Below, piece by piece: positions 35,524-46,300 of a stretch of 64,000 nt of DNA. The notes beneath the pieces are model-generated. The model searched no databases and was not told the origin of the DNA. It saw only the letters and a list, made by a program, of their open reading frames with translations. The DNA comes from Sungkyunkwania multivorans (GTDB lineage: Bacteria; Bacteroidota; Bacteroidia; Flavobacteriales; Flavobacteriaceae): the NCBI RefSeq assembly GCF_042675645.1, contig NZ_JBHTJH010000017.1:124001-188000 (forward strand), read 5' to 3'. Numbering within the stretch: position 1 is the first letter of the stretch; each line of letters starts with the position of its first letter. Both the position numbers and the translations under genes were made by a program.

Positions 35524-35988
35524 ATGGAAAGAAAATTCCTTCTAACCTTGTTACTTATTCTTATTGGGCTCCATACAAAGGCGCAATTGAAGACGTATTC
35601 TTTCGAAGAAGTTGAAGAACTTATGGTGAGCGCGCCCAAAACAATGATCGTCTTTATTCATACGGATTGGTGCAAGTATTGTAAGGCGATGCAGAAAAGT
35701 ACTTTTAGCAATACGGAAGTCATTCGACAACTTAATGAAAACTTCTACTTTGTATCTTTTGATGCCGAAAGTAGAGCGCCAGTAAGGTTCCAAAACCGCA
35801 CCTTTGATTATGTCCCAAATGGACCAAACAGTGGGCTGCACGATTTGGCATGGCACTTGGGAGAAATCGATGGTCAAATAGCCTATCCTACCCTTTCGGT
35901 CTTGAATTCGAACTTTGAGATCATCTTCCAGTACGACAGTTTTATCAGACCAAAAAAGATGTTGCGATTGCTAGATCGGCTTCAATGA
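35524..35988 (+). CDS. exported thioredoxin-like protein
   Basis: 154 residues with signal peptide (ends near TKAQ) and a thioredoxin fold. The active site is DWCKYCK (C50, C53), with a non-classical KY dipeptide between. It begins four bases after the receptor stop, so it is co-transcribed. It probably serves periplasmic thiol/disulfide exchange, perhaps for the cysteine-containing receptor plug or for metal reduction. Confidence 0.85.
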   Translation: MERKFLLTLLLILIGLHTKAQLKTYSFEEVEELMVSAPKTMIVFIHTDWCKYCKAMQKSTFSNTEVIRQLNENFYFVSFDAESRAPVRFQNRTFDYVPNGPNSGLHDLAWHLGEIDGQIAYPTLSVLNSNFEIIFQYDSFIRPKKMLRLLDRLQ

Positions 35989-36207
35989 TAAGGAGCAACT
36001 GCCCTCTTCAGACGTTAAACAAAAAATTCCTGATATCGCTTCATATTTATCATAAAACTGCCAGAAAATGGTCTTTTAGGGTCTATTTTCAGATTTTTGG
36101 CTCATAAATGACCGTTCTTTTCAAAATTCCGCTATCTTAAAATTTAAAGGAAAAAGCGCTATTTTGTTTAACTTTTTCCGAAATATGAAGTTTTAAGATC
36201 GATAATT

Positions 36208-36699
36208 ATGAAAAGGAACCAAAGAAGAATCATTTCGCCTATACAATGCTGGGATATATTTTCAAAATACCTAACTGAAATTCCCTTTATCAAAAAAAGA
36301 CAACAGGATATTGATCAATTGGATAAGCTAGGAGATCAATATTCTTGGAGTGTAAAATTTGAAGAATTGTTGGACCAAGATTATTTGGCGTTGGTTGTTA
36401 CAGATGCCTCGCAAAGGATTCAGTGGGTGAATCCTGGATTTTCAAAAATGACAGGCTACTCCAGCACCTACGCTCTTGGCCGGACACCACATTTCTTACA
36501 AGGGCCACAAACTTCAAAGCTTTCTAAGGACAACATTCGCAAAAACATCATGGAAGAACGTCAATTTTCAGAAAGGATCACTAATTATCGAAAAAATGGT
36601 GATCGCTATTTATGCGAGGTGAAGATCTATCCATTAAAGGACCATAACGATACAACAACCCATTATATCGCAGTGGAGAAAGAGGTGATCGCCGCATAA
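36208..36699 (+). CDS. LOV-like PAS protein without the photoactive cysteine
   Basis: 163 residues: about 50 N-terminal residues and one PAS domain (VTDASQRIQWVNPGFSKMTGYSS, then GRTPHFLQGPQTS at 91-103, and the RNGDRY-like NYRKNGDRYLCEVKIYPL). The GRTPHFLQGP motif is the LOV signature GxNCRFLQ with the adduct-forming Cys replaced by Pro94 and the Asn by Thr. It cannot form the normal flavin adduct, so it is probably a redox or light-independent sensor. No output domain is fused. Confidence 0.82.
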   Translation: MKRNQRRIISPIQCWDIFSKYLTEIPFIKKRQQDIDQLDKLGDQYSWSVKFEELLDQDYLALVVTDASQRIQWVNPGFSKMTGYSSTYALGRTPHFLQGPQTSKLSKDNIRKNIMEERQFSERITNYRKNGDRYLCEVKIYPLKDHNDTTTHYIAVEKEVIAA

Positions 36700-36821
36700 T
36701 TTTCCTATTCACGATTCCCTATTTTTACAGGTGATTTTCGTCGATGGCTTAAATTATCGTCATTGTTTTCGCAATACGCGAAAATTTTTGTCATATTTTA
36801 GAAGCACAAAAATTTAATCGG

Positions 36822-37811
36822 ATGAGAAATCATTTGCTCCTACTCTTTAGTATTTTAAATCTGAATGCCTTTAGCCAGACCAAGCAGGTAGCATTTAAGG
36901 GTGTTTTCGAACCCAATTCTCAAAAGACATATTGGTTCCACACGCAAAATGGTGACATGCTCACCGTCGATATCAAGGCTGGAAAAAGACAGCGTATTTC
37001 TTCAATAGAAGTGATGGCGTATCCCGATAAGATCATTTTTGCTGAAAGCAATTTTAAGGTCGTGGAAGAGCAATTCAATTTTATCGACACACAATTTTAT
37101 AAGGTCACCATAAAAAATGATCGAGATGCTGCTATAAAAATTGACGCCTCGTTACAATTCACCTCAAAAGAGGCCTTGAAAAAAGTACAATTCAGACCGG
37201 CAAGCGATACCACCTATGGGTATCAAACGACCATGCTAAGAAAAGTTGAGAACTTACTGCCACAAACCGTACAAAGCGATAAATTCTTTTTGAACAGTCG
37301 TTCGAACGCCGTGGTCAAAGGAGGGAAAAATCGGGTGCTATTACCGATCAATCTTCCCCAAAATACGGTGGAGTGGTATTACGTGCTCACCGCTTCGAGA
37401 GATGAGAACGAAGTGAAAAACACACGCAATACGTTCAATCTTGCCTCAGAATTGACAAAGTATGTCGATAATGAGAATTCATTGAAGCAAGCTGTAACGA
37501 CCATCGCTCCTCCTCCAAGTGCCAATATTTGCGACGTCTATCTACTAGACGAAAGCAACGCTAAACTTTTTAAAGAAAAGGAAGATTTTGAATACGATAT
37601 CACTAGTTCTAGAGAAAACTACAAATCTGGGATCATCAACGTAAAAAAGGCGAATGCCAATCCAGTCTTTATCGGCATCAATAATTCTAACAATATCTAC
37701 GGCATTCATGTTGGCATCGAGGTAGTTGCAATTGTAAAGGACCAGAATTATTTGCCTGAAGAACGGAGAATTCCAATTATTACGAGCTTCTTACAACCTT
37801 ATGTCGATTGA
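36822..37811 (+). CDS. exported hypothetical protein, 329 aa
   Basis: Signal peptide ending near AFSQ, then beta-rich segments with charged loops. No family recognised; not a known carotenoid protein. Its TGA overlaps the ATG of the lycopene cyclase gene (TGATG), so the two are translationally coupled, which suggests a link with the carotenoid step or a shared envelope role. Confidence 0.65.
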   Translation: MRNHLLLLFSILNLNAFSQTKQVAFKGVFEPNSQKTYWFHTQNGDMLTVDIKAGKRQRISSIEVMAYPDKIIFAESNFKVVEEQFNFIDTQFYKVTIKNDRDAAIKIDASLQFTSKEALKKVQFRPASDTTYGYQTTMLRKVENLLPQTVQSDKFFLNSRSNAVVKGGKNRVLLPINLPQNTVEWYYVLTASRDENEVKNTRNTFNLASELTKYVDNENSLKQAVTTIAPPPSANICDVYLLDESNAKLFKEKEDFEYDITSSRENYKSGIINVKKANANPVFIGINNSNNIYGIHVGIEVVAIVKDQNYLPEERRIPIITSFLQPYVD

Positions 37812-38956
37812 TGGTTGAAACGTACGACTATATTATTTGTGGAGCTGGGGCATCGGGACTTTTGCTGGCATACAGAATGGCGAACGATCCGTTTTTTGAC
37901 AATAAACACATCTTACTTTTGGATAAAGACCCCAAAAACACCAATGACCGTACTTGGTGCTATTGGGAAGAAGGCAAAGGGGAATGGGATGCGCTGCTGT
38001 ATAATCAGTGGGATTTGGCTTTCTTTGGAAGTGCTTCTTTCAAAAAGACGTTTGACCTAGACCCCTATCGCTATAAGATGCTACGAGGAATTGACTTCTA
38101 TACATTCATTCTAAAATCGATTGAAGGTCATCGTAATATTACGTTTAAGATAGAGGAAGTAAAAGAATTCGTAGATAATAATGATGGTGTTACAGTCGAG
38201 ACGACCCACGCGACCTACACTGCAAGACATGTTTTTAACAGCCTCTTTAGACCTCATAAATTACAACAACAAGAAAAATATCCTTTGTTGCAGCAGCACT
38301 TCATAGGATGGTTCATAAAAACGCCAAAACCCGTATTTGATGCCGAAACGGTAACATTTATGGACTTTTCGATACCGCAAAAAGGAAACACCCGATTTAT
38401 GTATGTGTTACCTATTTCTGAAAATGAAGCGCTTTTAGAATATACATTGTTCTCTGCAGATCTATTGCCAAAAAATGAGTATGAAGCAGGTATACTTGCC
38501 TACATCCAAGAGCTCGGAATAAAGGAATATGAGATCACGGCGAAGGAGGATGGCAACATTCCAATGAGTTGCTTCCCATTTGAAGAAGGTAATACAAAGA
38601 ATTTACTTCATATCGGAACCGCTGGTGGCTGGACCAAAGCTAGTACTGGATTTACTTTTTTGAAAACCTCGAGAAAGACGAAGGAAGTGATCGAATTCTT
38701 GAAAAAAGGCAAGCCCTTGGATCAATTTCACAAACGCAACAAATTTTGGTATTACGACCTGCTTTTCATCGACGTGCTCTATAGAGATAATGCTCGTGGA
38801 GCATCGCTGTTTTCCGAAATGTTCAAAAAAAGAAGTCCCAAAAAGATCTTTCGGTTTTTGGACGAACAAAGCAATTTTATCGAAGATCTGAGTGTTATGT
38901 TTTCACTCGTGGGTAAAGGCTTCGAAAGAGCACTATTCAAAAGACTCTTTAAATAG
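37811..38956 (+). CDS. crtY: lycopene beta-cyclase
   Basis: 381 residues, flavoprotein of the CrtY/CrtL type. Dinucleotide-binding YDYIICGAGASGLLLAYRM at the N-terminus, then the DRTWCYWEEG motif and LHIGTAGGWTKASTGFTF near the C-terminal half. It closes the ends of lycopene into beta-rings, the step toward beta-carotene and zeaxanthin typical of yellow marine flavobacteria. It overlaps the upstream gene at its start and the convergent polyprenyl synthase gene at its end by 8 bases. Other crt genes are not in the window. Confidence 0.93.
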   Translation: MVETYDYIICGAGASGLLLAYRMANDPFFDNKHILLLDKDPKNTNDRTWCYWEEGKGEWDALLYNQWDLAFFGSASFKKTFDLDPYRYKMLRGIDFYTFILKSIEGHRNITFKIEEVKEFVDNNDGVTVETTHATYTARHVFNSLFRPHKLQQQEKYPLLQQHFIGWFIKTPKPVFDAETVTFMDFSIPQKGNTRFMYVLPISENEALLEYTLFSADLLPKNEYEAGILAYIQELGIKEYEITAKEDGNIPMSCFPFEEGNTKNLLHIGTAGGWTKASTGFTFLKTSRKTKEVIEFLKKGKPLDQFHKRNKFWYYDLLFIDVLYRDNARGASLFSEMFKKRSPKKIFRFLDEQSNFIEDLSVMFSLVGKGFERALFKRLFK

Positions 38957-39923
38957 TTCGATTCATCAGCATTTCACCGAACGCCCTGAAGGATTGTTTT
39001 CCTTTCTCCTCTATATTGAGTTTTTCAAGTATGGAAAAAGCCTTGGAAGTGTAACTTTCAATCTCGTTAAGAGTGGCCCTTGCTGCTCCGCTACTCTCAA
39101 ACATTTCCTTGGTAGTACTTATCTTCTCTGAAGGATCGATAGGTTGTACCGAAAAGAGGTGTGCTAACTGCTCGCGTTCTTTGGTGTCAGAAAGTGCAAG
39201 TGCCTTCAAATAAAGATAGGTTTTCTTATTCTCAATAATGTCTCCGCCCACTTGTTTGCCAAAGGTCTTTGGGTCACCAAAAGCATCTAAATAGTCATCC
39301 TTTAACTGAAATGCCAAACCGAGGTTTAGACCAAAATCATACACCTTCTGTGCTTCCTCTTCCCTTGCATTGGCAATAATCGCACCCATTTTCATCGCTG
39401 CCGCCACCAAAACCGCCGTTTTGTATTCGATCATCTTCAAATATTCATCGATAGTAACGTCATCTCGCGTTTCGAAATCAACATCATACTGTTGTCCCTC
39501 GCAAACCTCTATCGCCGTTTTACTAAAGAGTTTTGCCAGCTTTTGAAAGATTTCAGGTTCGTATGATTCAAACAATTGATAGGCCAAGATCAACATGGCG
39601 TCTCCAGACAAAATACCAGTGTTGATATCCCACTTCTCATGAACGGTCTCCTTTCCTCTTCTTAAAGGAGCATCATCCATAATGTCATCATGTACCAAAG
39701 AGAAATTGTGAAATACCTCAACGGCCAAAGCAGCATCTAAAGCTTCTTTATGGTCACCCCCAAAAATATCTGCTGTCATCAATGTAAGAATAGGGCGAAG
39801 TCGTTTCCCTCCTAACTGCAGGATATAATCGATGGGTCCATAGAGGTTTATAGGTTCTTTCTTAACCTTTTGCTCTTGTAGATGCTGAAGAATCGCGTCG
39901 CGATATTGATCCAATGCCAACAT
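38949..39923 (-). CDS. polyprenyl diphosphate synthase (GGPP/FPP type)
   Basis: 324 residues, trans-isoprenyl synthase. LGGKRLRP motif (37-44), first Asp-rich DDIMD (79-83) and second Asp-rich DDYLD; RR-x-x-T pattern absent in favour of RRGKET. It elongates allylic diphosphates with isopentenyl diphosphate, feeding carotenoid or quinone side-chain synthesis. Chain length is not decided by eye. Convergent with crtY. Confidence 0.93.
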   Translation of the reverse strand: MLALDQYRDAILQHLQEQKVKKEPINLYGPIDYILQLGGKRLRPILTLMTADIFGGDHKEALDAALAVEVFHNFSLVHDDIMDDAPLRRGKETVHEKWDINTGILSGDAMLILAYQLFESYEPEIFQKLAKLFSKTAIEVCEGQQYDVDFETRDDVTIDEYLKMIEYKTAVLVAAAMKMGAIIANAREEEAQKVYDFGLNLGLAFQLKDDYLDAFGDPKTFGKQVGGDIIENKKTYLYLKALALSDTKEREQLAHLFSVQPIDPSEKISTTKEMFESSGAARATLNEIESYTSKAFSILEKLNIEEKGKQSFRAFGEMLMNRTI

Positions 39924-40087
39924 GAAGAATAGCTATTTTCAGGCTAAAATACAGTTTCGAAAGATCGTAGCAAAATATTGTCCAATCTAGCTTTGCGCTT
40001 TCGCCTTTAAAACATTGGTAAGCTCATTTTTTTACTCAGATCATCATTTTTGCTGATCAGGACCATTATGTTAAAAAAATGTAAAAC

Positions 40088-40121
40088 CATGGAAACTATT
40101 TTTGTTTTTAAAGTTTCCATG
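40088..40121. promoter_or_regulatory. TetR-type operator palindrome
   Basis: Perfect 10-base arms CATGGAAACT (40088-40097) and AGTTTCCATG (40112-40121) with a 14-base spacer. The spacer contains the TTTG -33 element of the efflux operon promoter, so binding of a dimeric repressor would cover it. Likely the autoregulatory site of the TetR gene 20 bases downstream. Confidence 0.78.
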
Positions 40122-40131
40122 CCTACTTTTG
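40101..40131 (+). promoter_or_regulatory. consensus promoter of the TetR-RND operon
   Basis: TTTG (40101-40104) and TACTTTTG (40124-40131) with a 19-base spacer. The ATG of the regulator is only about 10 bases beyond the -7 box, so the leader is very short and the regulator may be translated from a near-leaderless mRNA. Confidence 0.82.
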
Positions 40132-40140
40132 GCATCTCTT

Positions 40141-40746
40141 ATGAAGGAAAAAATTTTACATAAAGCTACCGAACTATTTCTAAATCTGGGATTTAAAAGT
40201 GTCACCATGGATGACCTCGCCAGCGAGATCGGAATCTCAAAAAAGACCATCTATCAACATTATGACAACAAAACGGAGCTTGTAGAGGCGAGTACCTTTT
40301 ATTTATTCGATACCATTTGCACAGGGATAGACCATATTTGTGAAACAGCTTCCAACCCCATTGAGGAGCTATATCACATCAAACGATTTGTGATGGAACA
40401 CTTGAAGAACGAAAAATCTTCTCCACAATATCAATTGAAAAAATATTATCCAAAGATCCACGATCGCTTAAAGTGGAAGCAGTTCGAGGTGATGCACGAA
40501 AACATCGTAGAGAATCTAAAAGAAGGAATCGCTCAAGGCATCTTTAGGGCCAACCTCGATGTCGACTTTGTTTCGCGCATGTACTTTAACGGGATGTCTG
40601 GAATAAAGGATACCGAACTATTTCCAACAGGAAAACATAACATGAATAGCCTTATGGATACGTATTTAGAGTATCACTTAAGGGCCATCACCACCGAGAA
40701 AGGATTACGAATATTAAACGATTTTATTAATACTAATCAATCATAG
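40141..40746 (+). CDS. TetR-family transcriptional repressor
   Basis: 201 residues. N-terminal helix-turn-helix TMDDLASEIGISKKTIYQHYDNKTELVEA, ligand-binding helical C-terminal domain. The ATG at 40141 is chosen; an upstream start would overlap the palindrome. First gene of the TolC-MFP-RND operon and very likely its local repressor through the 10-base palindrome. The inducer is unknown. Confidence 0.93.
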   Translation: MKEKILHKATELFLNLGFKSVTMDDLASEIGISKKTIYQHYDNKTELVEASTFYLFDTICTGIDHICETASNPIEELYHIKRFVMEHLKNEKSSPQYQLKKYYPKIHDRLKWKQFEVMHENIVENLKEGIAQGIFRANLDVDFVSRMYFNGMSGIKDTELFPTGKHNMNSLMDTYLEYHLRAITTEKGLRILNDFINTNQS

Positions 40747-40751
40747 AACCA

Positions 40752-42155
40752 ATGCGAAACCTACCAATCATCGCACTGTTTATCTTATTGACCAATATAG
40801 GCATTGCACAAGAACGATCATACACCTTTAGCTTGGAGCAGGCGATCGAATTCGCTTTAGAGAACAACAGGAGCGTAATCAACGCCGATAGAGATATCGA
40901 AGCCGCGAAAAAACAAAAATGGGAGACCACCGCCATCGGCCTTCCACAGATCAATGGTGCTGTCGAATATCAAAATTTCCTGAAACAACCCGTCTCATTG
41001 CTTCCTGCAAGTGCCTTTGATAACAGAGAATCAACCATTCAAACAGTTGAGGACTTCTTTGGTTTGACCAGAACCGGAAGTCCTGAACCGGCAGACGGCT
41101 TGATTCCAGTGGTTTTTGGTGCCAAGCAGAGTATCAATGCTTCCGCTACCCTGAGCCAGCTGATCTTTGATGGCTCCTATCTGGTCGGCTTACAATCGGC
41201 GAAGGTCTTTTTAGAAATTTCTGAAAATGCCAAAGAGAAAACAGATCAAGAGGTAAGGAAGGCAGTTATCGCCGCCTATGGTAATGTGCTGCTGGCCGAA
41301 GAGAGTGTGAAGATCTCTGAAAGAAACAGAGTTACCCTTCAAAAAAATCTTGATGAGACCACCAAGATCTTTGAGAATGGTCTTGGGGAAGAAGAAAGCG
41401 TAGAACAACTAACCATCACTTTGGCCAATGTGGAGAGTGTGTTGAACAATGCCATTCGTTTTAGAGAAATCGCCTATAATCTTCTAAAGATCACCATCGG
41501 TGCCTCTATAAGCGACAAGTTGCAGCTGAATGACAATTTAGAGTCCTTGGTCAAAGAAAACATTGTGCTTGGGCTCCTGAATACCGATGAGGGCATTGAG
41601 AACAATATCGATCTAAAGATCGCGAAGAATACCGAGCGCACAAGAGAATTACAACTCAAATACGAGAAGAGTCAGGCGCTTCCATCGCTCTCAGCATTCC
41701 TCAATGGCGGCTATCAATCATTTGCCGACAAGGACTTTACTTTTTTCAATGAGGGCAATCGCTGGTTTGGATCGGCTCTTATAGGGATCAACCTCAACAT
41801 TCCCATATTTAGCTCCTTGCAAAGATCGGCTAAAACGCAAAGGGCCAGAATCGCATTTGAGCAAGCCAAGACAGACTTTACCGAAACCGAACAACGATTA
41901 CAATTAGAACTGGAACAATTAAAAAGCGAGTATCAATTTACCGTAGAACAATATGAGACCGCCAAGGAGAATTTGGCCTTGGCCGAGCGTATCGAAAAGA
42001 AGAATCAAACCAAGTTCTTTGAAGGCATCGGTTCTAGTTTTGAACTAAGACAGGCGCAGACCCAGCTGTACACGATACAACAGGAATATCTCCAAGCCAT
42101 GGTCAATGTCATCAACAAAAAGACCGAATTGGAAACCTTACTTAATACATATTAA
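40752..42155 (+). CDS. TolC-family outer-membrane efflux protein
   Basis: 467 residues with signal peptide and the two repeat-type OEP domains; long Gln/Glu/Leu-rich coiled helices (for example LQLELEQLKSEYQF and YETAKENLALAERIEKK). Forms the trimeric outer-membrane channel of a tripartite pump. Starts 5 bases after the TetR stop. Confidence 0.93.
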   Translation: MRNLPIIALFILLTNIGIAQERSYTFSLEQAIEFALENNRSVINADRDIEAAKKQKWETTAIGLPQINGAVEYQNFLKQPVSLLPASAFDNRESTIQTVEDFFGLTRTGSPEPADGLIPVVFGAKQSINASATLSQLIFDGSYLVGLQSAKVFLEISENAKEKTDQEVRKAVIAAYGNVLLAEESVKISERNRVTLQKNLDETTKIFENGLGEEESVEQLTITLANVESVLNNAIRFREIAYNLLKITIGASISDKLQLNDNLESLVKENIVLGLLNTDEGIENNIDLKIAKNTERTRELQLKYEKSQALPSLSAFLNGGYQSFADKDFTFFNEGNRWFGSALIGINLNIPIFSSLQRSAKTQRARIAFEQAKTDFTETEQRLQLELEQLKSEYQFTVEQYETAKENLALAERIEKKNQTKFFEGIGSSFELRQAQTQLYTIQQEYLQAMVNVINKKTELETLLNTY

Positions 42156-42185
42156 CCAACATCAATCAATATAAACTCAATCGAA

Positions 42186-43361
42186 ATGAAAAAAATATAT
42201 CTCATAACTCTAAGTGCATTGGCCCTTATTTCCTGCGGAGATGGTAAAGAAAAGAGCATTGACGAAATAATCGCAAGTGGCGATCTGGAAGTGATCAGAG
42301 CCAAACAACAAGAGCTTAGCAATGAACAACTCGCACTTAGAGCTGATCTTGAAAAGGTAGAAAGTGCAATACGAAATCTGGAGGGCTTTAAAAACGTTCC
42401 GTTGGTCACTACTTTTGAGGCTAAAGAAGACACCTTTAAGCACTACTTAGAACTCCAAGGAAATGTTCAGACCAAACAGAATGTCTTGATCTACCCAGAA
42501 ATGGCTGGAACCCTACTAAAAATGTATGTAAAGCAAGGAGATAAGGTGAGAAAAGGACAGGTGCTTGCGAAAATCGATGATGGCGGAATGTCGCAGAGTG
42601 TCGCAGCGGCCGAGGTTCAAACCGAGCTGGCAAGGACGACCTATGAGCGTCAAAAACGACTTTGGGAGCAAAAAATCGGTAGTGAGATCCAGTATCTTCA
42701 AGCTAAGACCACCTTTGAAGCCCAGAAAAATAGCCTTAGACAACTTAAGGAACAACTCTCTAAAACCATCATTACCGCACCTTTTAGCGGAACGATTGAT
42801 GATGTGATCGTTGAAGAGGGAACGGTGGTCGCTCCAGGTTCAGGAATGACCATTTTTAGGATCGTGAATTTGAAGGACATGTATATCGAAGTCGACGTCC
42901 CGGAAAAGCATTTGCCAAACGTCACTGAAGGAAAAGATGTGGAAGTCTTCTTCCCTGTACTTGGCAAAACCATAGCTACCAAAGTACGACAAGTGGCCAG
43001 CTATATCAACCCAAGTAACCGCTCCTTTAAAATAGAGGTGCCCGTGCCGAATAATGGCGGAAGCATCAAACCCAATCTCACGGCCAAGGTAAGGATCAAT
43101 GACTATACCAATCCAAAGGCCATCCTTATCCCGCAAAGTGTTATCTCTGAAAATGCCGAAGGCGAACAGTATGCCTATGTGGCCTCTGACAAAGACGAAA
43201 AGAACTTGGCTGATGCCAAAAGAACGATCATTGAGACCGGTAAGACGCAGGGGGATCTTGTCGAAGTACTCAATGGGATTGCCGATGGCGATAATATCAT
43301 TAAAGAAGGTGCCCGAAGTGTTAAGAATGGGCAAAAAGTAGAAGTGATCAACAAAAAATAA
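42186..43361 (+). CDS. RND periplasmic adaptor lipoprotein (MFP)
   Basis: 391 residues. Lipoprotein signal (ALISCGDG, Cys lipidated), an alpha-hairpin, the lipoyl-like barrel (MYVKQGDKVRKGQVLAKIDDGG) and beta-barrel, and membrane-proximal domains. Links the RND permease and TolC. Second pump gene, 30 bases after the TolC-type gene. Confidence 0.93.
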   Translation: MKKIYLITLSALALISCGDGKEKSIDEIIASGDLEVIRAKQQELSNEQLALRADLEKVESAIRNLEGFKNVPLVTTFEAKEDTFKHYLELQGNVQTKQNVLIYPEMAGTLLKMYVKQGDKVRKGQVLAKIDDGGMSQSVAAAEVQTELARTTYERQKRLWEQKIGSEIQYLQAKTTFEAQKNSLRQLKEQLSKTIITAPFSGTIDDVIVEEGTVVAPGSGMTIFRIVNLKDMYIEVDVPEKHLPNVTEGKDVEVFFPVLGKTIATKVRQVASYINPSNRSFKIEVPVPNNGGSIKPNLTAKVRINDYTNPKAILIPQSVISENAEGEQYAYVASDKDEKNLADAKRTIIETGKTQGDLVEVLNGIADGDNIIKEGARSVKNGQKVEVINKK

Positions 43362-43367
43362 CCAACC

Positions 43368-46300
43368 ATGAGTGCTAGAGAGAAAAAAGTAAATAAGGAG
43401 TTCCGACTTTCCTCCTGGGCCATAGATAATCCCACCACCATCTATGTGATGATCGCTATCTTTTTGACGGTTGGTCTGTGGGCTTACTTTAGTCTGCCGA
43501 GAGAGAGTTTTCCTGAAATCAAAGAGACCAAAATATACATCAGCACCCCTTTTCCGGGAAATACCGCCGAGGATATAGAGCGATTGATCGTCGACCCCCT
43601 TGAGGATCGGTTAAAGAATGTAAGCAATGTAGTAGAGGTCTTATCCACTTCCCAGGAAGACTACGGTATTATCACCGTGGAATTTGATGAGAATATCAGT
43701 GTAGAGCAGGCCAAGCAAAAGGTAAAGGACGAAGTAGATTCTGAAAAGGCCAGCCCGGATTGGCCCATCTTTCAAAATGCCAAGGTGGAGCCCAATGTGT
43801 TCGACCTTAATATTTCTGAAGAGCAACCAATACTCAACATCAATATCAAAGGCGATTATCCCGTTGACAAGCTCAAAGAATTTGGAGAATATCTTGAAGA
43901 TAAAATTGAGGACCTACCAGAGATCAAACAGGTAGATATTCGCGGTGCGCAGGAAAAAGAAGTTGAAGTTGCCGTGGACGTCTACAAAATGATGGCGGCC
44001 AAGGTGAATTTTGATGACATCCTTAATGCTATCCGAAATGGAAATACCACCATGTCTGCCGGAAACCTCATTACCAGCGGACAGCGGAGAACGATCAGGA
44101 TCCTTGGTGAGGTTGAAGACCCTCAGGAACTCGATAATTTTGTGGTAAAGTCGCAAGATGGTGCGGTATATCTGAGAGATATTGCCAAAGTTTCCTTCAA
44201 GGAAAAGGAAAAGACCACATTTGCGCGCGAGTTTGGAAATAACGTAGTGATGCTCGACGTGAAGAAACGTTCGGGAAAGAATATGGTGGAAGCCGCCGAA
44301 CAGATCAATAAGATTGTTGATGATGCCACCGCCAATTACTATCCGCAGGACTTAGAGATCACCATCGCCAATGACCAATCGGCCAAGACGATCAACCAGG
44401 TAGATGACCTAGTGAACAACATCATCTTTGGTATCGCATTGGTGGTCGGTGTATTGATGTTCTTCTTAGGATTTAGAAATGCACTATTCGTTGGATTTGC
44501 AATTCCGATGTCCATGTTTATGTCCTTTATGATCCTTTCCTTGTTGGGATACACCATGAACACGATGATCCTCTTTGCATTGATCATGGGACTGGGAATG
44601 TTGGTCGATAATGGGATCGTGGTAGTAGAAAATGTCTATCGACTTATGGAAGAGGAAGGAATGAGTCGTATTGAAGCGGCCAAAAAAGGGATCGGGGAGA
44701 TCGCCTTTCCTATCATTATCTCTACAGCCACCACCGTTGCTGCATTTGTACCTTTAGGCCTATGGCCAGGAGTTATGGGACAGTTTATGATCTATTTCCC
44801 GATCACACTTTCTGTCGTACTGGGTTCCTCGCTGTTTGTGGCCATCTTTATCAATTCGATGCTAGTATCACAATTCATGGAAGTAAGAGACAGAGAACTT
44901 ACGGTAAAGCAACTGATTAGGCTTAGTGTCATTTTGGGAGGATTGGGCATCTTTATTCTCATCGTGGGTGGACCCATTAGAGGTTTGGGAACCTTGATGA
45001 TCTTTACGGCGATCATGTTTTGGGTCTATAGATTTATACTGAAAAGGGCTGCGACCTACTTTCAAAGAAAAATACTGAAATGGCTCGAAAATAGCTACAA
45101 GCGTTTCCTTAGGTTTGCTTTATACAGTTGGAGGCCTGCACTATTCATCGTTGGTACATTTTTACTATTATTCATCATCTTTGGTGCTTTTGGAGCTTCC
45201 ATCGGAAGCCAGCGAACAAGTGTGGAGTTCTTTCCAGACAACAAGCCCAACCAGATCATCGTCTATATCGAGTATCCCCAAGGTACGGATATCGCCAAGA
45301 CCAACGAGATCACCAAATCTATAGAGAATAGAGTTTATGCAGTGGTCAATGACAAAGAATATATTGAAGGGGATGATTACAATTTCTTGGTAGAGTCGGC
45401 CGTGTCCCAAGTGGGTGAGGGTGCGGGAAATCCTTTTACCGATGGTGGTAGCAATGCCGAAATGCCACATAGGGGGAAGATCACGGCTACTATGCGAGAG
45501 TATAAATATCGTAACGGAAAGGATTCTGAAGTGCTACGTAAAAAAGTACAAGAAGCCCTGAAAGGCATCTATCCAGGCGTGGCTATCTCGGTAGAGAAAG
45601 ATCCGGTAGGTCCGCCTGTAGGTTACCCAATTAATATAGAATTGAAGGGTGAAGACTATGATGAGCTTATCCAAGCTGCGGAACAAATGCGTAACTTCAT
45701 CAACTCGAAGAATATCGCTGGAATCGATGAATTAAAGATCGATGTGAATAAAGGAAAACCAGCGATGCAGGTAACCGTGGATCGGCAAAAGGCAGGGGAA
45801 TTAGGTGTTTCTGCTGGGCAAGTCGGTCGACAGCTTCGAAATTCACTCTTTGGTGAAAAAGCTGGCATCTATAAAGAAGGTGGTGACGATTATGACATCA
45901 ATGTCCGATTTAAACAAGACCTCAGATATGACAAAAATGCGCTGTTCGATCAAAATATCATTTTCAGGGATCAAGCGACAGGCCAATTAAAAGAAGTGCC
46001 TGTTTCAGCCGTGGCCGTTCAAAAGAATACTTCGTCATTCAGTGCTATCAAACACCGACAGACAAAGCGGGTAGTGACCGTATATTCTGGTCTGGCTCCT
46101 GGCTATACCGATGCGGCGGCCATCGTATCACAAATTCAAGCCGAGATGGGCAATCTGAATAAAGAATTTGAAAAGGCTGGCATCGAAATAGACTATACCG
46201 GACAGATCGAAGAGCAGAACAAACAAATGGCCTTCCTAATGGGTGCCTTCTTTAGTGGTCTAGGATTGATCATGTTATTGTTGGTGTTTCAGTTTAGCTC

